Of a stretch of DNA of 49,773 nucleotides, positions 25,020 through 32,972 are shown in pieces. The notes beneath the pieces were generated by a model. It was not told the DNA's origin, did not search any database, and saw only the letters and a program-made list of their open reading frames with translations. The translations under genes were made by a program, and so were the position numbers. The DNA comes from a virus. Position 1 is the first letter of the stretch; every line of letters begins with the position of its first letter. Where the stretch lies: the IMG/VR virus record IMGVR_UViG_3300025598_000053, positions 1 through 49,773 of that record. One strand, written 5' to 3'.

Positions 25020-27142
25020 TGTCATCAAATACAGTTAATGTACAGATACTAAGGTCCTATGGATCTTATCAACCAACAAACTTACTTGATGGGCAGTTAG
25101 CGTATTCCTTTCAATCTAATACACTATACATCGGTACAAATAGTAATGGTATTGTTACTATTGGTGGTGTCACACCTTTAGCTCGTATTCAAACTGCCTT
25201 CAATGCGGCAAATAGTTCAGGTGATTTTGCAAACTCTGCTTTCACACGTGCTAATCTTGCCTATGCGGCCGCTAATGCCGCTGGTTCATCAACAACAATA
25301 AACTTAGCATATCAAACTGCTAACTCGGCATTTAGTCAGGCTAATCTTGCCTATGCGGCCGCTAATGCCGCCGGTTCATCTACTACAACTAACAATGCTT
25401 ATGCAACTGCTAACTTAGCTTTTGCACAAGCGAATGCCGCTTTCAATGCGGCTAATAGTGGTGTAACTGCATCATATGCTTTTAATCAAGCTAACAGCGC
25501 ATACAATCAAGCCAACGTAGCATTTGCGGCGGCTAATGCGGCAGGTTCTTCTACGACTGTAAATGCGGCCTTCTTAACTGCTAACTCTGCTTTTACACAA
25601 TCAAATAACGCATATAACAAAGCAAACTCAGCAAACGTTCTAGCACAGTCTGCTTTTGGTGCCGCTAACGTAGGTAACACATTTGTTACTACTGGAGGTA
25701 CTGTAACAGGTAACGTAACAGTTTCAAACAATCTAACTGTATCTGGTAACTTATATGTACTAGGTAACTTAACTGCTATCAATACAACACAAGAAGAAAC
25801 AAACGCACCGTTAATCTTCTTAGCAAACAATAACACATCTTCTGATACAGTTGACATCGGTTTTGTTGGTAACTATAATGCAACAGGTAATGCGTTTACT
25901 GGTTTGTTTAGAAACCCAACCCTTAAAGAGTTTATATTCTTTCAGAACTATGCATCACCTATTGGCTCAAACAATCTAATTAATATTAGTGACCCTAGTT
26001 TTGCATATGCAAACGTGTACTCAAATTACTTCAAAGGTAATGTAATAAGTCACGGTGTAGATGTATTCTATTATTCTAACTCTGCTTTCTCAGTTGCAAA
26101 TACGGCATCATCAAATACTGTAGCACTTCAAGGTATTGAAAATGCACAGAATACAAACATTGCGTATTCATGGACAACTGCAAATGCCGCTTTTGCAAAT
26201 GCAAACTCTGCAATTCTATATCAAACGGCAATTAGTAATTCGGTAAACAGTATTGCTGTTGGTGGTGCACCTGTACAGAACGCTCAAGTATGGTCTACAC
26301 TAACTGTATCACAAGTCTTTGATGCAATTCTGTTCCCAACAATCGGTCCTACATATACAATACCTACAATATCTTTAAGCGGTACTGCTTCTGGTACTGT
26401 AGAAGTCGGTTCAACAATCACTCAGACAATGACTCTGACTGGTACTAAGAACGATGCTGGTGCATTCCTTGCATTGTATATTCAACGTAATAGTGCGAAC
26501 ATTGCTACGATTAGTAACCCATCAGGTACAGCAACAACTAATATTGCATCTCAGTATGGCTATAGCGATCCTAACAATCAAAACTATTACTATACATTAA
26601 GTAATACAGATACTGCTATTGCAACAACTGGTACATTCACATGGGCGGGTTACGGTAACTATAATGCTGGTGTTGCTAAGTTAACAAACAAAGGACAGAC
26701 AGATGCAAACGGTGCTCAACTTCGTTCAACTGTTTATCCTCAAGCCGCTGGTTCAGCGTTCGGTTCAGGTTCTTATTCAGTAACTGGTATCTATCCATAC
26801 TTTTGGGGTGTATCATCAACGCAACCGACAGCCGCAAGTATTGCATCAGCAATTCAAGCAGGCACAGCAAACAAAGTACTTGCAGTTGGTTCAGGAACAC
26901 TTACAATCACATTCAATGCAAGTTCTCAATACGTTTGGCTTGCAGTACAAAATAGCTATGCAACAAAGACAACATGGTATAATACTGCTCTAAATAACGG
27001 TAGTATTGGTGCAGGTCAATTTATATTGAGTCCTGTAACACAAGCAGTCACTTCACCAACATCTCTCTGGTCTGGCGTTAATTATAATATGTACATCTCT
27101 GGTTACTCAACGACAACTAGCGGCTCAATACAGTTCTCATAA
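25019..27142 (+). CDS. Tail fibre with Ala/Asn heptad stalk and distinct C-terminal domain
   Basis: 707 aa. N-terminus LLDGQLAYSFQSNTLYIG is an attachment-type module also seen in the 936-aa fibre. Residues ~60-215 are heptads of the form A-F/Y-x-x-A-N-x. Residues ~215-340 contain GNTFVTTGGTVTGNVTVSNN and the globular segment VDIGFVGNYNATGNAFTGLF, a module shared with the 1512- and 936-aa fibres. The C-terminal ~250 residues (from PTYTIPTISLSGTASGTVE; SVTGIYPYFWGVSS; QYVWLAVQNSYATKTTWYN) are a separate domain that probably forms the tip. There is no S74 domain, so folding may need another factor. The heptad part contains two GCGGCCGC sites. Confidence 0.8.
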   Translation: MSSNTVNVQILRSYGSYQPTNLLDGQLAYSFQSNTLYIGTNSNGIVTIGGVTPLARIQTAFNAANSSGDFANSAFTRANLAYAAANAAGSSTTINLAYQTANSAFSQANLAYAAANAAGSSTTTNNAYATANLAFAQANAAFNAANSGVTASYAFNQANSAYNQANVAFAAANAAGSSTTVNAAFLTANSAFTQSNNAYNKANSANVLAQSAFGAANVGNTFVTTGGTVTGNVTVSNNLTVSGNLYVLGNLTAINTTQEETNAPLIFLANNNTSSDTVDIGFVGNYNATGNAFTGLFRNPTLKEFIFFQNYASPIGSNNLINISDPSFAYANVYSNYFKGNVISHGVDVFYYSNSAFSVANTASSNTVALQGIENAQNTNIAYSWTTANAAFANANSAILYQTAISNSVNSIAVGGAPVQNAQVWSTLTVSQVFDAILFPTIGPTYTIPTISLSGTASGTVEVGSTITQTMTLTGTKNDAGAFLALYIQRNSANIATISNPSGTATTNIASQYGYSDPNNQNYYYTLSNTDTAIATTGTFTWAGYGNYNAGVAKLTNKGQTDANGAQLRSTVYPQAAGSAFGSGSYSVTGIYPYFWGVSSTQPTAASIASAIQAGTANKVLAVGSGTLTITFNASSQYVWLAVQNSYATKTTWYNTALNNGSIGAGQFILSPVTQAVTSPTSLWSGVNYNMYISGYSTTTSGSIQFS

Positions 27143-27145
27143 AAC

Positions 27146-30100
27146 ATGTCAATTATTCTAAACGACAATCTAAGTATACAGGCACCTAAGGGAGTTGATT
27201 CTCGTTTTGGCCCATATGTAAATACAACTATTGCTTTATCGAGTGTTGGGTCTGCGGTTCGTTATCAAGGTTTAACAATTGGCATCAATTCTGCAAATGC
27301 AAGTGCGAATGGTGGTAATACTGTTATTGAGTATTGGTTTCGTGACGGTATTGCAGATGGTGATTTAACTTACAAAGTTGACCCTACTGCTAACTTAGCA
27401 TATGCACAAGCTAATGCCGCCTTTAATGCGGCCAATAGTTCAGGTGGCGGTAGTTCAGCGGCCGCTTTCAATCAAGCGAATGCCGCCTTTGCACAAGCTA
27501 ATGCCGCCTTTGCACAAGCAAACACAGGCTCTAGTTCTGCACCAGCTTTTAATCAAGCTAATGCCGCTTTCAGTCAAGCAAACGTAGCCTTTAATACTGC
27601 TAACTTAGCATACACACAAGCAAACTCAAGTTATACTGCACAAAATACAACAGCATCTTTTGCTAACGGTGCTTTTGTTGTTGCAAACTCGGGAGCATTA
27701 TTTGCTAATAGTGCTTTTGCTACTGCAAATGCTTCCTATAATGCACAAAATATAACTGCTGGTTTCGCTAATGCCGCATATGCATATGCAAATACATTAG
27801 GAACAAATGAGGCATCTGCATTTAATACTGCTAATGCCGCTTATGCACAAGCAAATACTGCTTATGCTAATTCAAATACGTTCATAACGTTTATCACAGG
27901 CGTTGAAACAAGTCAGAACAATAATATTTCTTCCGCATTTACTCAAGCTAATAATGCGGCCATATTTGCTAATGGTGCTTTCACAGTTGCCAATGCCGCT
28001 GTAAGACGTGCCGGTGATACAATGACTGGTAACTTAGTGATTGCTGGTGCTAATTTAACAGTAGGTACTGCACTTGCCGCTTATGCAAATGGTAACGTTG
28101 TAATCTCTCAAGCAACAGGACAAATTGTCCTTGCAGGAAATACATATGCAGGACATATGTTACCTGCCGCTAATGCTGATGGTACTGGTGTAGGATATGA
28201 TTTAGGTTCCCCAACAAGTCGTTGGAGAAAAATCTACGTTACTGGTACAACGATTGATATTGGTGGCGCTTTAATTCAAGCACAAGGTAATGCGATTTCA
28301 CTAACCAGCGGAACAGGCGCTACGTTTGCCGTTTCTGGTACAGGTGCAAACTCTGTAGGTTCTTTTGCAAGTTTAACAGCAAATGCCGGTATTGATTCAA
28401 CTAATTCTGTTAGCGGTACAATTATCGTCACTGGTGGTGTTGGTATTTCTAATAATGCTTTCATCGGTGGTAATACAACTGTAGCATATCAATTAACTGC
28501 AAATCAACACACATTCGGTATTGATGGTACAAGTCAGTACACAGCGGCCGCACCTTATGCATATTCTAATGCATCATTCTTGACTGCTAATAGTGCTTAT
28601 ACTGCACAGAATATTACTGCTGGTTTTGCTAATGCCGCTTTCTTAGTCGCAAACAGTTCATTTGTTGCAGAAAACATTACTGCTTCGTTTGCCAACTCTG
28701 CTTATACACAAGCAAATGCGGCCTTTAATCAAGCAAATACGGCATCTTCTTTTGCTAATGGTTCGTTTACAACTGCAAATTCTGCATCTTCTAATACAGT
28801 AACATTGCAAGGTATTGAAAATGTACAGAACACCAATATTACAGCATCGTTTGCACAAGCAAATGCATCTTACAATGCTCAAAATACAACTGCATCATTT
28901 GCAAATAGTGCCTTCGTAACAGCAAACTCTTCTTATTCTGCTCAAAACATAACTGCTGGTTTTGCAAACGCATCATATACGGCACAAAATACTACGGCAG
29001 GATTTGCCAACGGTGCATTTGTTACTGCTAATGCATCTTATGCGGCACAAAATATAACTGCTTCGTTTGCTAACAGCGCATATTCTTTTGCAAATTCAAT
29101 TAATACTTATGCATATGCCGCCTTTTCTTATGCAAATACATTAAATGCAGTAAACGTAGCATCAGCATGGAACACATCTAATGCCGCTTTCATTCAAGCA
29201 AATAGTGCTTTCAATGCACAAAACATAACAGCAGGATTTGCAAATGCTTCTTACACGTTTGCTAATAGCATCAACATATATGCGTACTCTGCTTATGCGG
29301 CCGCTAATGTTGGTAATACATTCGTTTCAACTGGTGGTACAGTTGCTGGTTCTGTTGTTATCAGCACTGATTTACATGTCACTGGTAACTTGTATATTGC
29401 TGGTAATTCCACTTTTGTTAACGCAAATAATATATCAACAAACGATTCGATTATTTTAATTGGTACCAATAATACATCTAACGTTGTTGATTTGGGTATT
29501 GTCGGACACTTTACAAATAACGGATATCAAAGAACTGGTTTTGTTCGTAATCACAATACAGGCATTTGGGGACTGTTCAGCAATCTAACATCAGAACCTT
29601 CAACAACAATCAACTGGTCTGATGCCAATTTAATTTATGATAAGATTCAAACCGGTAACATTACGACTCCAGCAATATATGTTGCAGGTGTAGAACTTGG
29701 TGCTTATGCGAATACTGTTAATGCTTATTCTTATGCATCGTATGCATCTCAAAACATTACCGCATCGTTCGCTAACGGCGCTTTTGCTACTGCAAATGCA
29801 TCATATGCATCTCAAAACATTACCGCATCGTTCGCTAACGGCGCTTTTGCTACTGCAAATGCTTCCTATAATGCACAGAACACTACCGCATCATTCGCTA
29901 ATAGTGCCTTTGTAACAGCAAACGCATCATACAATTCGCAAAACACAACAGCATCTTTTGCTAACGGTGCATTTATAACTGCAAATGCATCATATAACTT
30001 TGCTAATAGTGTCAACACATATGCGTATGCCGCATTTGCAAAAGCAAATTCTCTCACAACTTCAGGCATTACAGTTGTTAATTTTACTGGTGACGGTGCA

Positions 30101-31684
30101 ACTACATCATTTGCATTAGGCGTTACACCGTATTCTATCAATGCAACGTCTGTTAACTATAACGGTATTACATTACTAAGAAATAGTTATACATTGTCTG
30201 GTGCAAATATTGTCTTCTCAAGCCCACCTGCTAATACAGCATTAATTGAAGTTACAGTATCAACTCAAACTGTTTCAACTAATACTTCAATAAGTTCAGG
30301 TAATAACGGCAACGTTCAATTTGCATTGGCAAATAATATAATTGGTTCTGATGCCAACTTTGTATATCTAACATCTAATACAACACTATTAGTACCAAAC
30401 GCATATTATACCGGTAACGTAAGTATTCAAGGTAACTTGTATGTTAACGGTACTGTAACAACATTCAATAATGTAACTGTTAACACGACAGAAACAATTA
30501 CAACAACACTAACTCTTAGTGGTTTGAATGTCTATCCTTATATTACTTCAAGTTATGGTTTTTCTAACACAGTCAACACTTATGCATATGCATCATATTC
30601 AGCACAAAACATAACTGCTGGTTTCGCTAATGCATCTTATACTGCACAAAATACAACAGCCTCATTCGCAAATAGTGCTTTTGGTCAAGCTAACTCTGCC
30701 GCTGTATTTGCAAACGGTGCATTTACATTTGCTAACAGCGTAAATACCTATGCATATTCAGCATATGCTTTTGCAAATTCTGTTAACGTATACGCACGTG
30801 CCGCATTTGCACAAGACAATTTAGTATTCTCAGTTGCAAATTCTGCTGGTCTGTTTGCTAATGGTGCTTTTGTAACAGCAAACGCTTCTTTTATACAAGC
30901 AAATAATTCACTTGCAAACGTTGGTTCTTTAATAACTGTGAACGGTGTTTCGCAATTTGCGATAACGAATTCTCAAGTATCAACTTCAATAACTACTGGT
31001 GCATTAACAGTTGCTGGTGGTGTGGGTATTACTGGTAATACTTATGTCGGTGGTGATGTATTTGCAAATAATGGTGTCTATTCTGGCAATACATTCCAAC
31101 CTGTGATAGGTTCATTCAATGACGGTATTGTTATGGACTACGTTCAAGGTACAAATGGTATCGGTAGAATTTCAGTCGGTCCAAATGATTACATAACATT
31201 CTATACTGGCGGTGTCGGTACTACTCCTGTTGCAAACGTGTACAGTAACGGTGCGTTTACAAGTACAAACGTAACAGCAAGTAACAATATTACAACTAAC
31301 ACGTTTACTGCTACTGGTCTTGTCACCATACAACAAACTACAGAAAATATTACGAACACTGGTAATCCTGGTTCTTCTGTGACTTATGATTTCAATGCTG
31401 GACCTACATACTATAATACCGGTATGACACAAAACTGGACAGCAAACTTTACAAATGTACCAACAACACAAAATAAATCAGTTCTAGTTACTTTGATTAA
31501 CAATCAAGGTAGCACAGCATATTATCCAAGTACTATTCAAGTTAACGGAACAGGTTATACACCAAAATGGTTAGGCGGAACTTCTTACACTGGTAATGCA
31601 AGTCAATGGGATTTCCTCACATTTGCCATCATAAATATTGGTGGTACTATAACTGTTCTTGGTTCATACGCAACATATTATTAA
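27146..31684 (+). CDS. Long tail fibre (1512 aa) dominated by Ala/Asn heptad repeats
   Basis: The start (SIILNDNLSIQAPKGVDSR) is followed by hundreds of residues in heptads such as AFNQANA, AFAQANA, SYNAQNI, TAGFANA, with Asn at each sixth position. This suggests a long trimeric helical stalk. Globular modules interrupt it: GGTVAGSVVIST...VDLGIVGHFTNNGYQRTGF (~730-830) and GDGATTSFALGVTPYSINAT (~980-1040). The C-terminal ~90 residues (TYDFNAGPTYYNTGMTQNW to the end) form a beta domain. A near-perfect 63-bp tandem duplication occurs at 29741-29866. The following glycine-rich gene recalls the fibre plus adhesin pair gp37/gp38 of T2- and S16-type phages. Confidence 0.8.
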   Translation: MSIILNDNLSIQAPKGVDSRFGPYVNTTIALSSVGSAVRYQGLTIGINSANASANGGNTVIEYWFRDGIADGDLTYKVDPTANLAYAQANAAFNAANSSGGGSSAAAFNQANAAFAQANAAFAQANTGSSSAPAFNQANAAFSQANVAFNTANLAYTQANSSYTAQNTTASFANGAFVVANSGALFANSAFATANASYNAQNITAGFANAAYAYANTLGTNEASAFNTANAAYAQANTAYANSNTFITFITGVETSQNNNISSAFTQANNAAIFANGAFTVANAAVRRAGDTMTGNLVIAGANLTVGTALAAYANGNVVISQATGQIVLAGNTYAGHMLPAANADGTGVGYDLGSPTSRWRKIYVTGTTIDIGGALIQAQGNAISLTSGTGATFAVSGTGANSVGSFASLTANAGIDSTNSVSGTIIVTGGVGISNNAFIGGNTTVAYQLTANQHTFGIDGTSQYTAAAPYAYSNASFLTANSAYTAQNITAGFANAAFLVANSSFVAENITASFANSAYTQANAAFNQANTASSFANGSFTTANSASSNTVTLQGIENVQNTNITASFAQANASYNAQNTTASFANSAFVTANSSYSAQNITAGFANASYTAQNTTAGFANGAFVTANASYAAQNITASFANSAYSFANSINTYAYAAFSYANTLNAVNVASAWNTSNAAFIQANSAFNAQNITAGFANASYTFANSINIYAYSAYAAANVGNTFVSTGGTVAGSVVISTDLHVTGNLYIAGNSTFVNANNISTNDSIILIGTNNTSNVVDLGIVGHFTNNGYQRTGFVRNHNTGIWGLFSNLTSEPSTTINWSDANLIYDKIQTGNITTPAIYVAGVELGAYANTVNAYSYASYASQNITASFANGAFATANASYASQNITASFANGAFATANASYNAQNTTASFANSAFVTANASYNSQNTTASFANGAFITANASYNFANSVNTYAYAAFAKANSLTTSGITVVNFTGDGATTSFALGVTPYSINATSVNYNGITLLRNSYTLSGANIVFSSPPANTALIEVTVSTQTVSTNTSISSGNNGNVQFALANNIIGSDANFVYLTSNTTLLVPNAYYTGNVSIQGNLYVNGTVTTFNNVTVNTTETITTTLTLSGLNVYPYITSSYGFSNTVNTYAYASYSAQNITAGFANASYTAQNTTASFANSAFGQANSAAVFANGAFTFANSVNTYAYSAYAFANSVNVYARAAFAQDNLVFSVANSAGLFANGAFVTANASFIQANNSLANVGSLITVNGVSQFAITNSQVSTSITTGALTVAGGVGITGNTYVGGDVFANNGVYSGNTFQPVIGSFNDGIVMDYVQGTNGIGRISVGPNDYITFYTGGVGTTPVANVYSNGAFTSTNVTASNNITTNTFTATGLVTIQQTTENITNTGNPGSSVTYDFNAGPTYYNTGMTQNWTANFTNVPTTQNKSVLVTLINNQGSTAYYPSTIQVNGTGYTPKWLGGTSYTGNASQWDFLTFAIINIGGTITVLGSYATYY
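29741..29866 (+). repeat. Tandem 63-bp repeat (2 copies) in the 1512-aa fibre
   Basis: Two adjacent 63-bp units begin at 29741 and 29804 with TATGCATCTCAAAACATTAC and appear identical except for the last few bases (GCATCA versus GCTTCC). Each encodes 21 residues, three heptads (YASQNITASFANGAFATANA plus S). Neighbouring heptad units use different synonymous codons, so this copy looks recent. Confidence 0.9.
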
Positions 31685-31686
31685 TT

Positions 31687-32721
31687 ATGAGTAGAATATC
31701 ATCGTCAAGTGGCTTTGGGTTTTCAGGTGTTGGAATGGCTACTGCCAACTTAAAACCGATTCCAGTAACTGTTAATTATGTTTTGGTTGCCGGTGGTGGG
31801 TCAGGTGGTACTTTTGGTGGCGGTGGTGCTGGTGGTGTATTGTCTGGTCAAGTTACTTTTCCTAAAAAAGGTTCGACTGTAACAGTAACTATTGGTGGTG
31901 GAGGTGTTGCCGCAAATAATGGAGGACCTTTAGTATATCCTGGTAATGCTGGAGGTTATTATGTGAGAGGTACTAGCGGTTCAGGTTCTACAATATCGAA
32001 TCCTTGCACATTAGGATCTGTAAGTTCAACAGGCGGTGGTGCCGGACGTGGTGGGTGGCCAGGTATGTGTTCAAGTTTTGGTGCATTAGGTGGAGGGTCT
32101 GGTGGTGGTGGTGCATCTGGCGGTAATCCTCAAAGTGCGCCCGGAGTACCAGGTCAAGGAAATCCTGGAGGTTCTGGAACCACCCCTTCAGGTATGTTTT
32201 TCGGTAGTGGTGGTGGAGCAGGAAGTGCAGGGACTTCAGGTGTAGGGGCAAATGGTGGTTCTGGACGAGTAATAACTATTATGGGTCCTAGTTCACCTGT
32301 AACAGTTGGTGGTGGAGGTGCGGCTGGCGGTTGCCAAGGGTGCAGACCAACATTTTATCCTAGTCCGTATTTTTTTTATACTGCAGGCGGTACAGGTGGC
32401 TCTGGTGGGGGCGGTAATGGTGGTAGTGGAGGTGTGCAAGGTGCATATGCGACTGGACGTACTGCTGGTACTGTAAATACTGGGGGTGGGGGTGGTGCTG
32501 GCGGATTTACAGGTTGGAACTTTATACAACCACCAACACATTCATGTTCTCCAAATGAGGAATGGTTTCCTGGTATGAATGGTGGTTCTGGTGTCGTCTT
32601 CATTTCAGCGAATACTGCAAAGAAAGGAACTGCCGGACCACCAACCGTTTTCACAACAGGAACTGACGGCCTAGGTAACACTTGGTTTAAATTCACTTCT
32701 TCTGGTACATATCGAGTATAA
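31687..32721 (+). CDS. Glycine-rich adhesin-like tip protein
   Basis: 344 aa from ATG 31687, two bases after the 1512-aa stop. Upstream in-frame codons from 31606 lie inside the fibre gene. After a short N-terminus (SRISSSSGFGFSGVG), VTVNYVLVAGGGSGGTFGG starts a Gly-rich domain with runs of GGGG, ending with GVVFISANTAK and TWFKFTSSGTYRV. This is the phage glycine-rich domain pattern (VxYLVVAGGGGGG...GG.G.VI...). Such domains can pack as polyglycine-II sandwiches, as in the gp38 adhesin of S16. Position straight after a long fibre suggests it caps that fibre and binds receptor. The family is recognised; the receptor is unknown. Confidence 0.75.
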   Translation: MSRISSSSGFGFSGVGMATANLKPIPVTVNYVLVAGGGSGGTFGGGGAGGVLSGQVTFPKKGSTVTVTIGGGGVAANNGGPLVYPGNAGGYYVRGTSGSGSTISNPCTLGSVSSTGGGAGRGGWPGMCSSFGALGGGSGGGGASGGNPQSAPGVPGQGNPGGSGTTPSGMFFGSGGGAGSAGTSGVGANGGSGRVITIMGPSSPVTVGGGGAAGGCQGCRPTFYPSPYFFYTAGGTGGSGGGGNGGSGGVQGAYATGRTAGTVNTGGGGGAGGFTGWNFIQPPTHSCSPNEEWFPGMNGGSGVVFISANTAKKGTAGPPTVFTTGTDGLGNTWFKFTSSGTYRV

Positions 32722-32723
32722 AA

Positions 32724-32945
32724 ATGTCACTAACTGTAATAGAACCCTTCAATTTAGATAATTCCGCAAGTTATATTGTTAGCAGTTTAAATGCTGGTAA
32801 CACTATAAATGTGGGAACCACACTTTATCTAAATAATATAGCGGTTAGTAACACTAATAACTCTCTGACGGTTAACTCTGCGATGACAATTTCTGGTAAT
32901 GTTTATGCGAATTTGGTAGGCTACGTTGACGGCGGCTTATTTTAA
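32724..32945 (+). CDS. Small structural protein with a VDGGLF C-terminal tail
   Basis: 73 aa. Thr/Asn/Ser-rich beta sequence (TVIEPFNLDNSASYIV, NNSLTVNSAMTISGNVYANL), ending GYVDGGLF. The C-terminus matches that of the 936-aa fibre that follows (AVDGGTF) and two other proteins in this window. No recognised family. Two bases after the glycine-rich gene. Confidence 0.65.
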   Translation: MSLTVIEPFNLDNSASYIVSSLNAGNTINVGTTLYLNNIAVSNTNNSLTVNSAMTISGNVYANLVGYVDGGLF

Positions 32946-32972
32946 CATAAAACAACATAAAAGGAACATCAC

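Noticed and set aside
25507-25857. 116-aa minus-strand ORF rich in Val/Ala
   Set aside because: Antisense shadow of the Ala/Asn heptads in the 707-aa fibre; similar shadows occur wherever those repeats lie.
27393-29300. Repeated short DNA blocks suggesting a CRISPR-like array
   Set aside because: The repeats are coding, in frame, degenerate and without spacers; they are protein heptads.
31606-31686. Extension of the glycine-rich gene upstream into the 1512-aa fibre
   Set aside because: The extra residues (Cys/Trp/His rich) are an out-of-frame reading of the fibre gene; ATG 31687 fits the tight packing.
32376-32696. 106-aa Pro-rich minus-strand ORF
   Set aside because: Pro codons are the complement of Gly codons in the glycine-rich gene; no independent support.
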